Shown: positions 13,030 through 25,083, counted from the stretch's first letter. The stretch: 64,000 bases of DNA from Trichobilharzia regenti (GCA_944472135.2 OX235262.1:66960887-67024886), one strand, 5' to 3'. Notes: generated from the sequence alone by a model not told the origin. A program made the numbers and translations.

Positions 13030-13080
13030 TACTTAAGGCTGAAAACCTTCGGGTGGCTCCACGTTCTGACCACAAACAAA
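13030..13080 (+). CDS. C2/TIG protein, most 5' visible exon (5' boundary uncertain)
   Basis: Encodes VLKAENLR..., a typical first beta-strand of a C2 domain, and ends at a strong GTAAGT donor. The phase joins exactly to the next exon after a 41-bp intron. I take the start from an acceptor, CAATTCTTTTAG, at 13,018-13,029. The frame stays open a little further upstream (SILLV precedes VLKAENL and would suit the same strand), so the exon may be longer. No in-frame ATG is visible close by. The true start and 5' UTR lie further upstream and are unresolved. Confidence 0.5.
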
Positions 13081-13121
13081 GTAAGTTAATTATATATACT
13101 GAACTTCTTTCTCTTTTAAAG

Positions 13122-13233
13122 AAAAAGTTAGTCACAAATGGAAAGTAGTTGTTCTGGGTGGAAAGAAAAAAGTCACCTCAGAAGCTGTGTTTGCACCGGA
13201 TGGCAATCCTATATGGAATTTCGAAACAACAAT
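13122..13233 (+). CDS. C2/TIG protein, exon 2 (C2 domain)
   Basis: Preceded by a pyrimidine-rich acceptor (CTTTCTCTTTTAAAG) and followed by the donor GTATGT. The peptide runs HKWKVVVLGGKKKVTSEAVF and then GNPIWNFE. This is the strand-turn-strand core of a C2 domain, where NPxWNE/NPVWNF is a family signature. The Asp residues that usually hold calcium are not evident, so membrane or protein binding without calcium is likely. The following intron is only 46 bp. Resemblance to the C2 domain of class I Rab11-FIP proteins is suggestive, not proven. Confidence 0.75.
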
Positions 13234-13279
13234 GTATGTCATTAGAATATTGGTGTAATAGAATCATTTTATGTTACAG

Positions 13280-13561
13280 TAAAATTGCAACACGTGGAGA
13301 CCCGGTTGTACTCTTAATTGCGGACTCTGAAGACAACCATGCAGGTCAAGTGGTTGTTTCTGGGGCGGCCATTCCACCAAAAATAACAGACTCTTCCGTT
13401 GGACCTACTGACAGTTCTCGACTATGTATCATGGATATGGAGCAAACAAAGAAGACAGAAGTTGGCTTCGGAAGATTGTATTTTTGGATTTGGGTGGAGG
13501 AGTATCGCAGCGAAGAGTCGAAAAGTAAAAGTTCCAGGGGCTCTGTTTTAAGCTTATCAAG
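13280..13561 (+). CDS. C2/TIG protein, exon 3 (end of C2 domain)
   Basis: Acceptor TTATGTTACAG, donor AG|GTTGGT. The translation continues the C2 fold (DPVVLLIADSED, then GQVVV and IPPKI) and finishes with the strand FGRLYFWIWVEEY. A Ser/Lys-rich segment (SEESKSKSSRGS) then begins the linker. The phase joins to exon 4 by completing a Ser codon. With the two exons before it, about 125 residues of C2 domain are covered, the normal size for the fold. It is probably a cytosolic, membrane-associated adaptor. No catalytic residues are seen. Confidence 0.75.
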
Positions 13562-15199
13562 GTTGGTTTTAATCTGTTTCATTCTTTAAAATGTAATAAG
13601 TGGCACCATCTGCTGCACACTATGCTGTTCATTTATATTTATGCCTTCAATTTTGTCTGTTTTGTGAAAAGGGTATAAAAGTGCTTTGGTCATTTTGTCT
13701 TTTTGAAAGTCAGAATGTTATCTGGTCAAATCTAAAAATGTGGTCGTGTTTATAGTGTTTGCATTTCTTACAACTCGTGCCCATCTACGATTAGTCCGCA
13801 TAGTGCAATCATGTAGGCTATCTCTTTCTGGAAAAGAAACCAACTTAACAAGAGCGAAACTTTCAAAATGCTAGCTGATAAAGACAGTGAGTTACTGGTG
13901 TAGGTTTCTACCTCTCAAAAAAAAACTGAAATTTTTAGCGCTCGATACTCCGGTAAAATTGGAACTCAAAATGAGCAATATTTCGCTTTTAACATTCGGG
14001 TATTTAATACTCGCATATGTATTTTTTAACTTCGGTTGATTTTGACGAATTATAGAGCGCCTTGAATGTGAAGGTGTCTTGTTACTAAGATTCTTATTAT
14101 GATTTCGGAGGTTCCTAAAATTGACAACGGAATTCAAATCATTGGAGGTGCTGAGATAAAGTTCGCTACGAGGTTCATCTGGTATTTTTAAATCAGTAAT
14201 AATAGTAGTATGTCAACGATATGATAACCAGAAAAGTATTTCCATGAGTTAGCACTTAAGCGTCTTATTAATTCATTTTGAGTTTTGACTTAAGTTTAGT
14301 TTCTAGGATACTTTTTGACCAAGAATAAAGAGTTGACTAATCAACTCAGAGACTCTCAAAAGCCATATCGATCATTTCCTAATATTCCCGAACTAACGCG
14401 CTAAATAATCTCAAAACAACTACACGACAACGTCTACTAAAAATCCAGCAAATTAAAAAGGTCGTATTATGCATCTCACTCCTAAAGAAGTACGAAAAAA
14501 TTTTTTGTGAATTCTGCTGAAATAAAACAGCTTGAATGCACCCGGGCATGGTTTATTGGTTAAGTTTCGGAAATACCTCTTATTTTCCGGGTAAGAAATT
14601 TTCCTTGACTGCTTCTCGAAACTTTATTTATGACGCTCTGGTGAATATTTGGATGTGACACTACTCCCATATGACACATATTGTACATAACTTCCAGATG
14701 TCCAACCTTGGCACTCATTCACACCTTACTAAGTTTGCCGCATTCATAAAACTTAGCATTTTAAGACAGTGGCTCTTCATTTTTCTAAATTCATCTTTCT
14801 AATCCTGTGCGCTTTGATTTTTCTCCCTTCTTCATGGCGTTTGTTCCTCTATGGAGATAATAATACTACCCTCGGTGTTTGTGAGGATGTAGCCCACTGA
14901 CTATAGAATTAATGTTTTCGACCAGTGAGTTTACTGTTTGAATCTCATTCAGTGTATTTTAGTATGGACTGTCAGGTGGTATCATTAAATCACGCTATGA
15001 TTGTAGTTCATGGCATCATCCATGAAAAATCTCTTCTAGCTGACTGAGTTCTGACTTTATATGTTAAATTACGTTTGTGTGGCTCAGATAAATTAGTAAT
15101 GAAACTTTGTCACAGTAAATTTGATTTGAATTCTACCTTTGTTTCAGTTGTAAAGTGATTGTAAAATATTTCAGGTAACTTTTTTATTTTAATTTCTAG
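13562..15199 (+). other. Intron 3 (1,638 bp)
   Basis: GT donor at 13,562 and a pyrimidine-rich AG acceptor at 15,198-15,199. No repeat family defined elsewhere in the window was seen inside it, and no open frame of interest. Confidence 0.6.
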
Positions 15200-15420
15200 C
15201 TTGCATCATAAAGACAAAGCATCAATACCTAACTCACTAAATTATAGCGGCAGTGTAATAAGTCTGTCTTCCAATCATGGTGATTCAAAGGATAAAAAAT
15301 CGTGGTATAAAAAGAAAGCATCACAGGCTCTGCATGCAGCAGCTTCACTGTCGTCCGCTCGCTCACCCGTAATTCCCGTATCTAATAAAAAGACAGTGAT
15401 CAGTGGATATAATCCATTCG
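15200..15420 (+). CDS. C2/TIG protein, exon 4 (Ser-rich linker)
   Basis: Acceptor TTTTAATTTCTAG, donor G|GTATGT. Encodes a Ser, Lys and Ala-rich linker: a KDKKSWYKKKASQ basic patch, ALHAAASLSSARS, and at the end GYNPF. The junction with exon 5 makes NPFD. NPF tripeptides bind EH domains of EHD and Eps15-type endocytic proteins, and class I Rab11-FIPs and EHBP1 carry several. This supports a role in membrane trafficking, but one NPF is weak evidence. Confidence 0.75.
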
Positions 15421-17359
15421 GTATGTTTTTTTAAAAGTTTTTTTATTGATGAGATATATCAATAATGTATGTGTGCTCATGCAGCCTTTAATTAGGTCGT
15501 TGAAGTATTAGAAAGGTGGTGGCAATAATTTTCGGGTGGCTGTAATTGTATTAGGCAGCACAAGCATACAGAAGCTTGCATTATTTTAACTTTGCTATCT
15601 GATTAATATGATTAAAATATTTACTGTCAATTTATTACCTATTTTTGTAACGTTTATGGGTATTTTATATTCCTTAAAGTGAACTAATCACCTAGCTGTA
15701 GTAAAATACGACTAAATTTGTTTTTTAAAGTGGTTTGCCTTTTATTTAGTAGGGGTGACCCGCTGGCTAAGGCATTTTTGACTTTAACTCAGTGGGTGCT
15801 ACCTTCGAATTTCATTTCACTTGCTCCATTTAGGGTAACTGATTGATATTGTCAACTCTCAGACAAGTAATTTTAACTTATAGGCTGATAAATGAAAAGT
15901 CTATTCTAACTAAATAACTTACCAACAAACTTTGAAACATATGGCTGATTGAAATCACTAAGTTTAGACACGATGTTACCACCCGTATGCCATAAATATT
16001 AGCTCCGCATTGGAAGTAGTTTCTTTGAAGCTACACTAGGACTGCTTTTAGTTGGGGGGAATTTACAGATTTTATGGCATGACTTTAGGTCGGTCCTAAT
16101 GGTAACTATTAATGAGACCATCCTCAATATTTCAACTAGAGATTGAATGCAGCAGTTGAATTGTTATTGATCTTTAATTTAAGTTATGAAGATGCAGTTT
16201 TAAGATATTATAATAGTTGATATGTAGATCTGGAGTTTTAAGGATTGTTATATATCATTTTATAGCGTGTAGTCGTATTCACTTCTATTATTCTGGATTT
16301 TGTAGTGCAAATAATGTAAAATCCATCCACTATGATGATACAAACATTATATCTTGGATTTTTTATTATATATTTTTTCCGAATGATTTCTCTTTTTCTG
16401 ATAAATTAATAAGTTTAACGTAATTTTCATATAATAAACTAATTGGTTCACCTCCTGATTAAATTCAGTAAAGAAAGTGTGGACTGTAATAACCCATAAA
16501 TTACAATTCAGTATGCATACTTTACTATGAATTAACAACTTCTATGTGATCATAGCTTTATACAGTCTATACTTTTGGGCTGATGGTATAAGCCATACTG
16601 TATTGCATTCGAAACGCCTATTGATATGCTTTGTGCTGTCAACTCACTTTGGAATAGTTTAAAAGGTATTAGTCTTAATGGTTTAACATCAGACTATGTA
16701 TTTATATCATTGACATAATATTTCAGACTTTCTACAGCTCTTCTGTAAAGACTTGGAACACTAACACTTCCATGTACTAAACAGCCAACGATCGGTGAAG
16801 GTTTAAACCTCCGTTGGTTTGTTTTGACCACTAGTAGTTCTCTTGTAGGGTTTCTACAACGCAAAACATACAACTTTTTTTCTCTGATCACAGTCGTAAT
16901 TACCAGACAATTGATTTTTGGTAGATTGCTGTGTTTTACAACAAGAAAGTATTGTATAAAGTTATCTAATATGACGTCCCTACACATACTAAATAGTGCA
17001 GTTCTCAATTATGAAGTATCCTTCTTTTCATTCCTACCGAGCTAATATGGGATGGGCAGTGTAATGTGGAAAATAAAGAAATAAGCGCGTCTGGTTCACT
17101 TAAAGTAATGATAAAGATACTTGATGAATGAAATAAAGGTGAAACTTGACTGCTAACAAAGTGTGCTGTCTAAGCATTGATCCTCTTATTTCACGTATGA
17201 TAGCAACCAAAATTTTCTTCAATCTTAGTTGTTTTTTCTATTGATGTCAATGTTTAATGGGAAGTCTACCAATAAAATTAATTGTTTTGCAATTTGAATG
17301 AATATTTTGTTTTACCTAAAGTATAAATTACCTTATTCCCAATATTATTTCTTCTCAAG
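15421..17359 (+). other. Intron 4 (1,939 bp)
   Basis: GTATGT donor and TTTCTTCTCAAG acceptor. Only short chance frames inside, for example 16,217-16,423 and 16,824-17,045. No repeat of the families listed here was recognised. Confidence 0.6.
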
Positions 17360-17683
17360 ATTATTATCTTCAAAGTCCTCATGACGATGTTGGTGTGATT
17401 GATGAGAAAGATGGAAGTGTACTAGGTGCTTATAGTGAATTAACGGGCAGTGATTTTAATCCACTAGCTCGACAATCACTTCATTTCACCAATGACAAAC
17501 CAATTAATCCTTCGTCACCGTTATCAACTGTAAGTCAATCTATCCATCCGCAACCACCACCTTCAGAACAAAATGGCAAACTACTGTCTTCCAATATAGT
17601 TGATAACTCTCTAGATATAAATGAACCATCAAAACCTAGACCAGAATTAATCAGAATAGCTCCAAAATGCGGTCCATCTTCGG
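17360..17683 (+). CDS. C2/TIG protein, exon 5 (linker, start of TIG domain)
   Basis: Starts by completing the Asp of NPFD and continues YYLQSPHDDVG. Next comes a Pro/Ser-rich disordered stretch (NPSSPLS, HPQPPPSEQ), and the exon ends in LIRIAPKCGPSSG. The last segment is the opening strand of an IPT/TIG immunoglobulin-like domain, where I.P..GP.SGGT is the family pattern. The donor G|GTAAGC lies inside the Gly of SSGG, so the domain is split by the intron. Confidence 0.8.
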
Positions 17684-18178
17684 GTAAGCACATGTCTTTT
17701 TTTCACTATTGTTGTAATAATGTTTATCCAAAGGCAGGTAAAATCTAATTACGAACTATATTCATTCAAGTGAATACTAAAATATAAGATAAATATAAAT
17801 GAAACTTCTCTTTCCGTTTAGATTACACAAAGTTTGTAACCACAGGTTCCTGAATTCACGTTTACTTACACCAATATTAAATTGAGACGTGTCTTGTTCT
17901 GATTATTCTTAGGCTTCTTATTTTGACTTAAATAACACTGACGTAAACCGCTCGGGTTTTTAATCGGATGATTAAAATGTGCCCAAACAACATACAAATG
18001 CCTCATAGAGATCCAAGTTATTACCAGCCCTTTTTAATTTGAGATTTTCTCCTCTAACATCTGACTTAGAATGCACAACGTCTTTCTGTTTACATATAAA
18101 AGAGGCCTTTGTAGATTCAAAACTTTACTACTGGTAAGATATATACTTTTTAATTGTATGTATTTACAACGATATTTG

Positions 18179-18410
18179 TGCGTCGGTGGCATAGCGGTTG
18201 GGACGCTCGCCAACCATGCACATGGGCCGGGGTTCGATCCCCAGCCGACGCACTCCCTTACCTCGCTAAGCTAGGAATAATGCTGGTAAACAGGAAAGGT
18301 TGTGCATGAGGCTAGCAGCCCCATCCTGCAAAAATGAAACACTGCTACAAAAACTTCAAGCCTCCAGCTTGAGGTCCTATGTTCCACTGGGAACGGGTAT
18401 AAAAAAAACA
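18179..18410 (+). mobile_element. tRNA-derived SINE C, best tRNA head
   Basis: The head 18,180-18,252 keeps a tRNA shape. A 7-bp acceptor stem (GCGTCGG with CCGACGC) is perfect, box A-like TGGCATAGCGG and box B GGTTCGATCC are present, and the length is about 72 bases. The body follows (CTTTACCTCGCTAAGC-type block, then an ACACTGCTAC block). The tail is CCTATGTTCCACTGGGAAC and an A-rich end. The tail matches the 3' end of the RTE-type LINE in this window. Ten copies or partial copies occur here. Confidence 0.85.
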
Positions 18411-18679
18411 ACGATTTATTCCATTCTCCGTATAATGTGCGATGTTGGGAAATCGATGGAATTAGCCTATTGATAATGTGACTTAACCTTTCAATAATTT
18501 TAAGAAAGAAGAGTAGACTGGTTTGTAACCTTATAATACATATCAGGTGAAATCATCGATACACTTCAATTGAAAATCCAGATACTTCTTATATTGACGG
18601 CTGATTTCATTCAAACTATCTGTAGACAGATTTAAACATGAATGACACCAAGGTAGACTTATTCATCAACCAAAAGCAG

Positions 18680-19290
18680 TTAGAAAACTGACTGACTGCT
18701 TTCAACGTAGAACTTTGTACCGATGTGCACTTCACTTAGGACACAAAGCAAGAGAAGAAAGTGAAAAGAAATGGAAAACAGAGACAGTAAATAGAGATAT
18801 CTGACCCTATGTCAGCTAACATCGCCCGTCGAAGAAGGCGGTGACTAGGCATACGTAACACATGTCCTAACCATCTCAGTCGGTGTAACTTCACAGCCTC
18901 GTCTATTGATTTCCCCTCCTTACCTAGCATTCGACGCCTAACCCCAGTATTACTTACCCTATTACACCACTTCACACAGGAGATAGAGCGCAGGCACCTA
19001 TGATCAAATACAGCTAGCCAGCCTTTTCATGTCCTCCACTCTCAATGGCCAGGTCTCATAGCTATAAAGGAGGACGAAGCGGACCCCTGAGCAGTATACA
19101 CTCCCTTTGGTCAATAGCCAGCCGGATATCAGTCTACGCCAGAGACGGCGTAAACTGGTAAAATGCGAAACGAGCCTTCTGTATTCGAGCTAAAGAAAAC
19201 TAGAAACCACTGGGTAACTGTTTCGTCCTAGTGTAGAAATTTCCAAGAGTGTAAATTCACGACATCACTAGCGGTCGAACTTAGAATCCA
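18680..19290 (-). mobile_element. Non-LTR LINE 3' fragment (HRLRWLGHVLRM type)
   Basis: On the minus strand 18,736-18,975 encodes VSNTGVRRRMLGKEGKS and LHRLRWLGHVLRMP. This is the conserved C-terminal region of a schistosome endonuclease/reverse-transcriptase LINE. It is broken by stops. A related fragment lies at 53,590-54,226, and both sit directly downstream of a SINE C copy. It is a different LINE subfamily from the one at 26,400-28,727 (RWRWIGHTLRKP type). Confidence 0.7.
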
Positions 19291-19601
19291 GGATATCAAA
19301 ACGCTGTTCTGGTAATTGTTAGTCTGACAAATGTAGAGTAATACTGAATTGGCTGGTATGATCTGGGCATCGAAACATCATAAATAAGGAGCATCCGAGA
19401 TTATGTCTAATAAAGTAGTCATGTAAACCTTTATACTGAGTACATTCAAAGTGGAGTTATACCTAACGTGTACAAATTCGATGTGGTTATGTTTTACTTG
19501 GGCTATTTGGTGGCAGTCAGTTATAAAGTCAAATTTATTATATATTTCAAAGGAATTTATGTTACTATTAAACATATTTTAATGTTTTACTATTTTTTCA
19601 G

Positions 19602-19887
19602 GTGGTACTGAACTTACAGTTTACTGTCGTAGCCTTACTAATAAAAATATGCAAGGAGCTTCTGTTTTTGTTGATGATCATGAAGTTTCTCGACAAGACT
19701 GGGTTTTTCAAGAATCTGATCAACCTGATCGCTCTCAACTTCGTATTCATATGCCTGCATTACCAGCTGGACGATATCCTATTTGTGTTAATACTTCAGA
19801 ATTTGGTCAAATTCGTTGCAAACAAGAGTTCACTTACTTACAATCTAATACAAATCCAGTTTCATCCCCTGCAAGCAGCTTGTTTGG
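19602..19887 (+). CDS. C2/TIG protein, exon 6 (IPT/TIG domain)
   Basis: Completes the TIG domain begun in exon 5: GGTELTVYCRSL, then GASVFVDDHEV, then QLRIHMPALPAGRYPICV, and closes with CKQEFTYLQ. The spacing of beta-strands and the PALPAGRY turn fit an IPT/TIG or filamin-like Ig fold of about 95 residues. Such domains occur in transcription factors, plexins and the exocyst subunit Sec5. I know no standard protein that combines one with an N-terminal C2 domain and NPF. The exon ends at TTTG|GTAAGT. The next intron is 18.75 kb. Confidence 0.8.
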
Positions 19888-20279
19888 TAAGTAGTCGTCT
19901 TAATAATAATAATAAATGTTATCGATTTTTAATTACTTCATATTTAAGTAAGTAAAAACCTATCGCCCATTTGAAGTTTATATTTACTCATGGTCTGTTC
20001 TTTAAACGAATACTTTTTTCATGTCTAAAGTTCATAATTTAAGTTCTTTAGATTGGTCGGTATCATTTAATCTTAATTTGTCATATTCTTATTTGTTTAT
20101 TGTACATCATTTAAGATATTTAATAGGTTTTCATCTGCAAGTCAAATGTTTAGGGCTATTTCGATTGGTTAAAATCCAGCCTTCATATTCAGAAATACGG
20201 GTCAGTGAACCTCAGTCATTTTGTCAAAAAGAGTACAAGATCAGGGATTATAAAATTTATAACGTTTCAAAAATTTGTC

Positions 20280-20515
20280 CGTGAATCGGTAGTTCATTGG
20301 TAAGACACTGATCAACCAAGCAAGTGGACCGGGATTCAATCCTTGGTCGACGCACTCTTTTACCACGCCTAACCAGTAGTAATCAAGGTAAGGAGGGAAG
20401 AGGTTGGGCATGAAGCTAGCAACCTCATTCCGTAAAAGGTACACCACTGCTATTGAAAATTTAAAGCTCTAACTTGAAGCCCTATGTTCCACTGAGAACG
20501 AACCCATAGGAATAA
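20280..20515 (+). mobile_element. SINE C, degenerate copy
   Basis: The tRNA-like head is decayed (box B CGGGATTCAATCC). The body and the tail with GAAGCCCTATGTTCCACTG are clear, and the copy ends in AGGAATAAAAT. Confidence 0.75.
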
Positions 20516-20824
20516 AATGAGAGTGAATATCGGATTTTGTCTGATTTTATTCACTCTACTGCTAAAAGAATCCTATGATACTAGAATGACACTAAATGGA
20601 GAATTTTTCATCCCCTAATTTTATCATAAAAATACTTTTTCATAAAGAGTCAGACATCTCTGTTGGATTGTGAGTAAACACGTTTCGAAATAATATCTGA
20701 TGCTGATAATTTCATATGAAAAGGCTTATTTAAACATGTTAGAATCCCTTTTTAACTGTGCGCATTCATTTTGGAATAATTCTGAATAAAAAGTGAATGT
20801 CTTGAAGATAGTCTTTTTCTAAAC

Positions 20825-21612
20825 TCGAAGACTTGCAGGAGAAAACCAACAAACTTGCAGAAGTGGATGGCAGCGAAGACAGGACTGCAGGTGAACATAG
20901 AGAAGACGGAGGTGATGAAGATAACCAACCAACAACAACAGCCGGCACCGACCACCACCAAAGAGAGACATTTAACAGAGATTCCCTCCTTCACTTATCT
21001 AGGAAGCATCGTTTAAATCACAGACGGAACGGATGAAGACGTCAAAGTCAGAATCGGAAAGGTAAGATAGGCCTTCATCAATCTGAAACCGTTTAGGAAA
21101 TCTTCTGCACTATCTCAGCATAAAGAATAAGATTTGGATTTTCAACACCAATGTCAAGTGTGTTCTTCTATACGGATCAGAAACTTGCACTGCGTATTAC
21201 CGAAATGGTTTCCAACAAGATGCCAACGTTTATTAACAGCTTTCTTCGCTTGCTCCATACTGAAGATCAAATGTCCAGAAGGAATTGGCAACAAACCCAC
21301 CTAGAGCTCATTACTCAACAAATATGTAAGAGAAAATGACGGTGGATTAGGCATATATTGAGGAGGCTGACGATTAACATCGCGCGCAATGCAGGTCATC
21401 ACTCGAGTGAAATCCCAATAACAAGCGACGAGTGCATCGTCGATGCGAGGTTGACATGGAGGAGATCGTGCGTCAGGGAGGAGATGAGAGATTATGGGCA
21501 GTTGTGTGGCTAGCCAGGTGAAGAGGATGGCAGAGAATAGAAGAAAGTGGAGATATATTGTTAAAGCTCTATGTTTCACTTGGAACCCAAGGGAATAATA
21601 ATATTATTATAA
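20825..21612 (+). mobile_element. RTE-type LINE 3' fragment, sense
   Basis: Frame-shifted translation follows the C-terminal half of the LINE at 26,400-28,727: SFTYLGSI and TDEDVK relics near 21,000, YGSET near 21,175, and a TWRRSCVREEM-like block near 21,460. It ends with a GTTTCACTTGGAAC tail and (ATA)n. Stops and indels are frequent, so it is an old insertion. Confidence 0.7.
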
Positions 21613-22195
21613 TTCTGAACAATATTCAGTACCAACTTCAAAAAAAGAAGCAATACATTACTTAAAACAATGATGATAAACTTTTGGAAGCAGCCTAGTT
21701 ATGATCAAGGCCATCAAAAAAATGATTATTTTAGTTGTATAGAATTTTGAAAGCTCACATCTTTAATATAAAGTTTCCGTCTGCAGTCACGACGTAATCT
21801 TTGTGATTAGATCATTCGGATCAGAGAATATGATTCCACTAGAATCATTTTCTTGATATATAAATCGCTTTTATCAACCATTTACTGAATAAACGTTTCA
21901 TGAAGACTTTATCCATAGCAGTATAAGTGGCATATTAGGCAGTATGTCTTATTTTCCCCACATACCCAGCTTTTAAGTCGTGTCGTGATATAAGATTTTT
22001 GCATAACTAAAAAAAATCCTTCTTAAGGTTGAAGACCTGAATTGCTAGTTGTATTCTCAGAGAAAAAAATTCAAATGATCCTTCTCCTCGTAAGTGTAGA
22101 TACATAAGTCAAGTAATTCATTCCAGAGATTCTGTTCAAGTGAACGTAGAGGTTTTTAAACTAAGAAAGAAATTTTGGTTCTTTTGGTTGGTTGT

Positions 22196-22390
22196 TTAAT
22201 GGTGGCTAGTAGTAAGATTCAGGACGCATGTTTCAACGTATATGTGACTCGTCGGCTGGATATACACATGTATTCCCAATGAGAGTGATGATGTTCCTAC
22301 TGGGACTCGAACATCGTATCCGTTGCTCCAAATATTAAACCGTTCCTTACTAAGCTGAAACTCTGAAACGTTATGGGATACATAAATAGG
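22196..22390 (-). mobile_element. Sm-alpha element, antisense, decayed hammerhead
   Basis: Reading the minus strand gives a box B-like GGGACTCGAAC complement, the CATCACTC block, then GACGAG, then GAAACATGCGTC and a CTGAATCTTACT end. The hammerhead core is CCGACGA rather than CTGANGA and stem II no longer pairs, so self-cleavage is unlikely. Confidence 0.65.
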
Positions 22391-22999
22391 AAGCATTACA
22401 TCGCAATTACTTCGATTGTTTTGAAGATAATTAGAGGAATTTCAAATTAATTTAAGCAACATAAGTCTTTGAAATGTGTTTTTTTGATTAGCAATCTGGA
22501 ATACATGTTATGCTAAATAGAGTTAAATGACAGTGAGTAAACCAATCCGTTCATGCTAAACTATTACAATTTTCATTTCAACCTTGACCACATGTATTTC
22601 TCATTTTGTTTATTCAATCTGTGTATATCATCTATCCCTTATTGTTTCAATTGTTATTATTTCTCTTACTTTGAATAATTTCCTGTATTATCTCACTTGT
22701 CGCCTTTATTTATCTAGTTCAGTATAATTTGCAGCAATGTTATCATAATTCTCACCTTGTTGCATAATGTTTGAATTGTTTAAACCTAAGGTTTATACAT
22801 TCCATAAACCATTTTAATAAGTACACAACTTATTTTGTCACTTAATGTTTAACTGTTATTATGATCTCATCTTCCTATTCATGTTTGAGCACTAACCAAA
22901 ACAAAACTTAGCGATTATAACTGCATATTTGACGCTTTGGCACTGTAATGGTATGTGATTTCATATTAATTTGTTGGTTGGTTATATCACAGCTTTTCT

Positions 23000-23222
23000 T
23001 TTTTATTCCCTGCGTTCCAATTGGAACTTCGTGCGTTTTAGACTTGGCGCCCTGAAGTTTCAGTAACCTTTGATGTTTTTATAGGGTGAGGGTTGCTAGC
23101 CTCACACCCAACCTTCCCTGTCTTCCAAGGCTTACCGTCGCCTAGTAAACTTGGTGAGGTTTAGGAGTGAGTCTGTGGGGAATCGAAACTCAGACCACGT
23201 GCATGGTTGGAGATCTTAGGTG
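23000..23222 (-). mobile_element. SINE C, antisense
   Basis: Reverse-complement tail (GTTCCAATTGGAAC near 23,010) followed by the body. Box B lies near 23,180 (complement of GGAATCGAAACTC). It abuts the SINE E copy that starts at about 23,215. Confidence 0.7.
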
Positions 23223-23660
23223 ATTGGAGGCGGTCGGCAGGAAACATTGGACCTAGGTTTTGTGCTAGTTAGCACTCGCCAGTTAGCAAGGTGTATCTGC
23301 AACCTTGAAGGAATTCATTTAACTCCTGAGATCCGAACCCACATCATCGAGTGCTGCAGTCACAGACGTCATCACTGAGCTATTCGGGGTCACGATTGAC
23401 CTCCAGTAAGAATGTATTTCATACTTTTGACTAATGTGTCTAGTCCTTTGTTTGGTGCAGACCTACGTCCAAGGCTTCCTGTCGACTACCTCCAACCATC
23501 TAATGTCAGCATTTCAAAGTGAACTGTGGTGGTGAGCCACCTAGCATGGTAGCCACATAACAAACGTGGTTGATCGATTTCAGTCTGAACCAAAGATAGG
23601 ACTAGACACATTACATTAGTTACTAACTAGTGTTCAATCAAAAGTATAGATAGAGATCAC
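23215..23660. mobile_element. SINE E head-to-head pair (foldback)
   Basis: 23,215-23,400 is an antisense copy with a tRNA-like head (GAGCTATTCGGGGTCA, complement of the box A side). 23,400-23,660 carries sense and antisense arms of the same unit: GTGTCTAGTCCTTTGTTTGG at about 23,427 is the inverse of the CCAAAGATAGGACTAGACAC arm near 23,590. The unit can fold on itself. Confidence 0.55.
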
Positions 23661-24359
23661 CCTACCAGTGAGTCACTAATGCACAATATTATTTACTGAA
23701 TGATATTTCAACACACCTTTTTTCGTTCATAAGCATATTAACTGTATTTGAACAGTTTCGAATTTTTTTTCTCAATAATTCACTTCCTTCTTTCCCATTT
23801 TTCGTAAGTATAGTGATACTTTTCAAATTTCTTGTTCAGGTATCTGTTTCCGTGGAATGGTTATGAGGTCATAGTAGCAGGTCAGAATCGATTAGATTGA
23901 AGCAGCACAACACTAAAATCTAGACTAATAGACCCTAAGAAGGTAGGAAATCTACAGTTACAATTTAATAATAACAAAGTGGAGGGCGAGTCTGAAAACT
24001 CAAGTTTTAATTGATTCGATCAACTGAGAGTAAGTGCAATAGGAATAATTCAACATCTACACCATACATTCGAAAAATTCTACTCCCCGTTAGGCTAAAT
24101 ACGAAAAAAGAACAACAGTTATAAAAATGAATAATCGAAGTTGTGCAGTTACAATTGATTTGATTATGAACAATAAATTTTGTTTGAAATATTGTCATCC
24201 AATAAATAATCCTGTTTCACTGCATGATATATCCATCAAACAATTGAATATAAAAATAAATAACCATTATTTCCTCTTGTACTTTCACTACACTACAGTT
24301 ATTGGTATGATTTTAATTTGCCTTTACTAGCTGACATTAATGGATTTATAACTGTAGAG

Positions 24360-24600
24360 TCATGGAGTCGGTCTCATGGTGGTAGAATTCTTGCCAATCA
24401 CGTATGTGGTTTGGGTTTCGATCCCCTGCCGACACACACCTTTACCTCGCTAAGCTAGTAATAAAACTAGTAAAGACAGATGGTTGGGAATGTGGCTAGT
24501 AACCCCATCCCATTAAAATAAACACCGCTGCTACTGAAACTTCAAGTCTCTAGCTTGAAGCCCTATGTTTCACTGAGAACGTAAAGGAATAAAATAAATA
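24360..24600 (+). mobile_element. SINE C, sense
   Basis: Head with box B GGGTTTCGATCCC and a TGCCGACACAC acceptor side. The body is intact. The tail is AAGCCCTATGTTTCACTGAG and AAGGAATAAAATAAAT. The sequence that follows (24,600-24,670) resembles the Penelope-like terminal block. Confidence 0.75.
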
Positions 24601-24994
24601 CTGTAGAGTTTGAAGAAGAAGCTATTGAAAACATTTATTCGCCTTAATTATACTTGTTCTGATTAAGTAAGCAGGTTTTGTTACCGACTGATATTAACGT
24701 TTTACTTTTATTGACATTTTTTACACCATTTCAAAGCCATCATTTAACTGTACAATTTTGTTAAGTGATTACAAAAAGAGTATTCCTTTTTAACCAGTGT
24801 CTTCTTAACTGAAGTCCATGACTGTTCTGCTGAGAGCAGTATAGGGATACGGATAATTTGTCCGACTGAAATCTTCAGAATGTAGCAAAGTTGGCGAGTC
24901 GTCGTGGTGATACAGGTCAAAGTGGTTGCTGTTTTCTCAGTTGTATTCACTCTTTAAGATCCTCGAAAAGAATGAATTTATATATATATATATA

Positions 24995-25040
24995 GGTCTC
25001 AGGTTGACATGTCGTCTTTTTGTGCAGATGCTTCGACGAT
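24995..25040 (-). mobile_element. Sm-alpha 3' tail, antisense fragment
   Basis: GGTCTCAGGTTGACATGTCG and TGCAGATGCTTCGACGATGT are the reverse complement of the Sm-alpha region downstream of the hammerhead (compare 59,390-59,440). It is separated from the sense hammerhead at 25,084 by about 45 bases, giving an inverted arrangement. Confidence 0.6.
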
Positions 25041-25083
25041 GTATGGATATGTAATTAGAATTTAATTGGTTAATGGTAACTAG

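Larger units (their letters stand above)
17684..19601 (+). other. Intron 5 (1,918 bp) with a SINE and a LINE fragment
   Basis: Canonical GTAAGC donor and TTTTTTCAG acceptor. It contains the SINE at 18,179-18,410 and the antisense LINE fragment at 18,680-19,290. Confidence 0.7.

Noticed and set aside
13030..17683. Naming the gene as a Rab11 family-interacting protein
   Set aside because: The C2 domain and one NPF are suggestive, but the defining C-terminal Rab-binding coiled coil is not in the window and a TIG domain is not part of that family.
18180..18252. Functional tRNA gene
   Set aside because: The acceptor stem is good, but the T stem has a mismatch, the anticodon arm is not standard, and the sequence continues into a repeat body found in ten copies. 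It is a SINE head.
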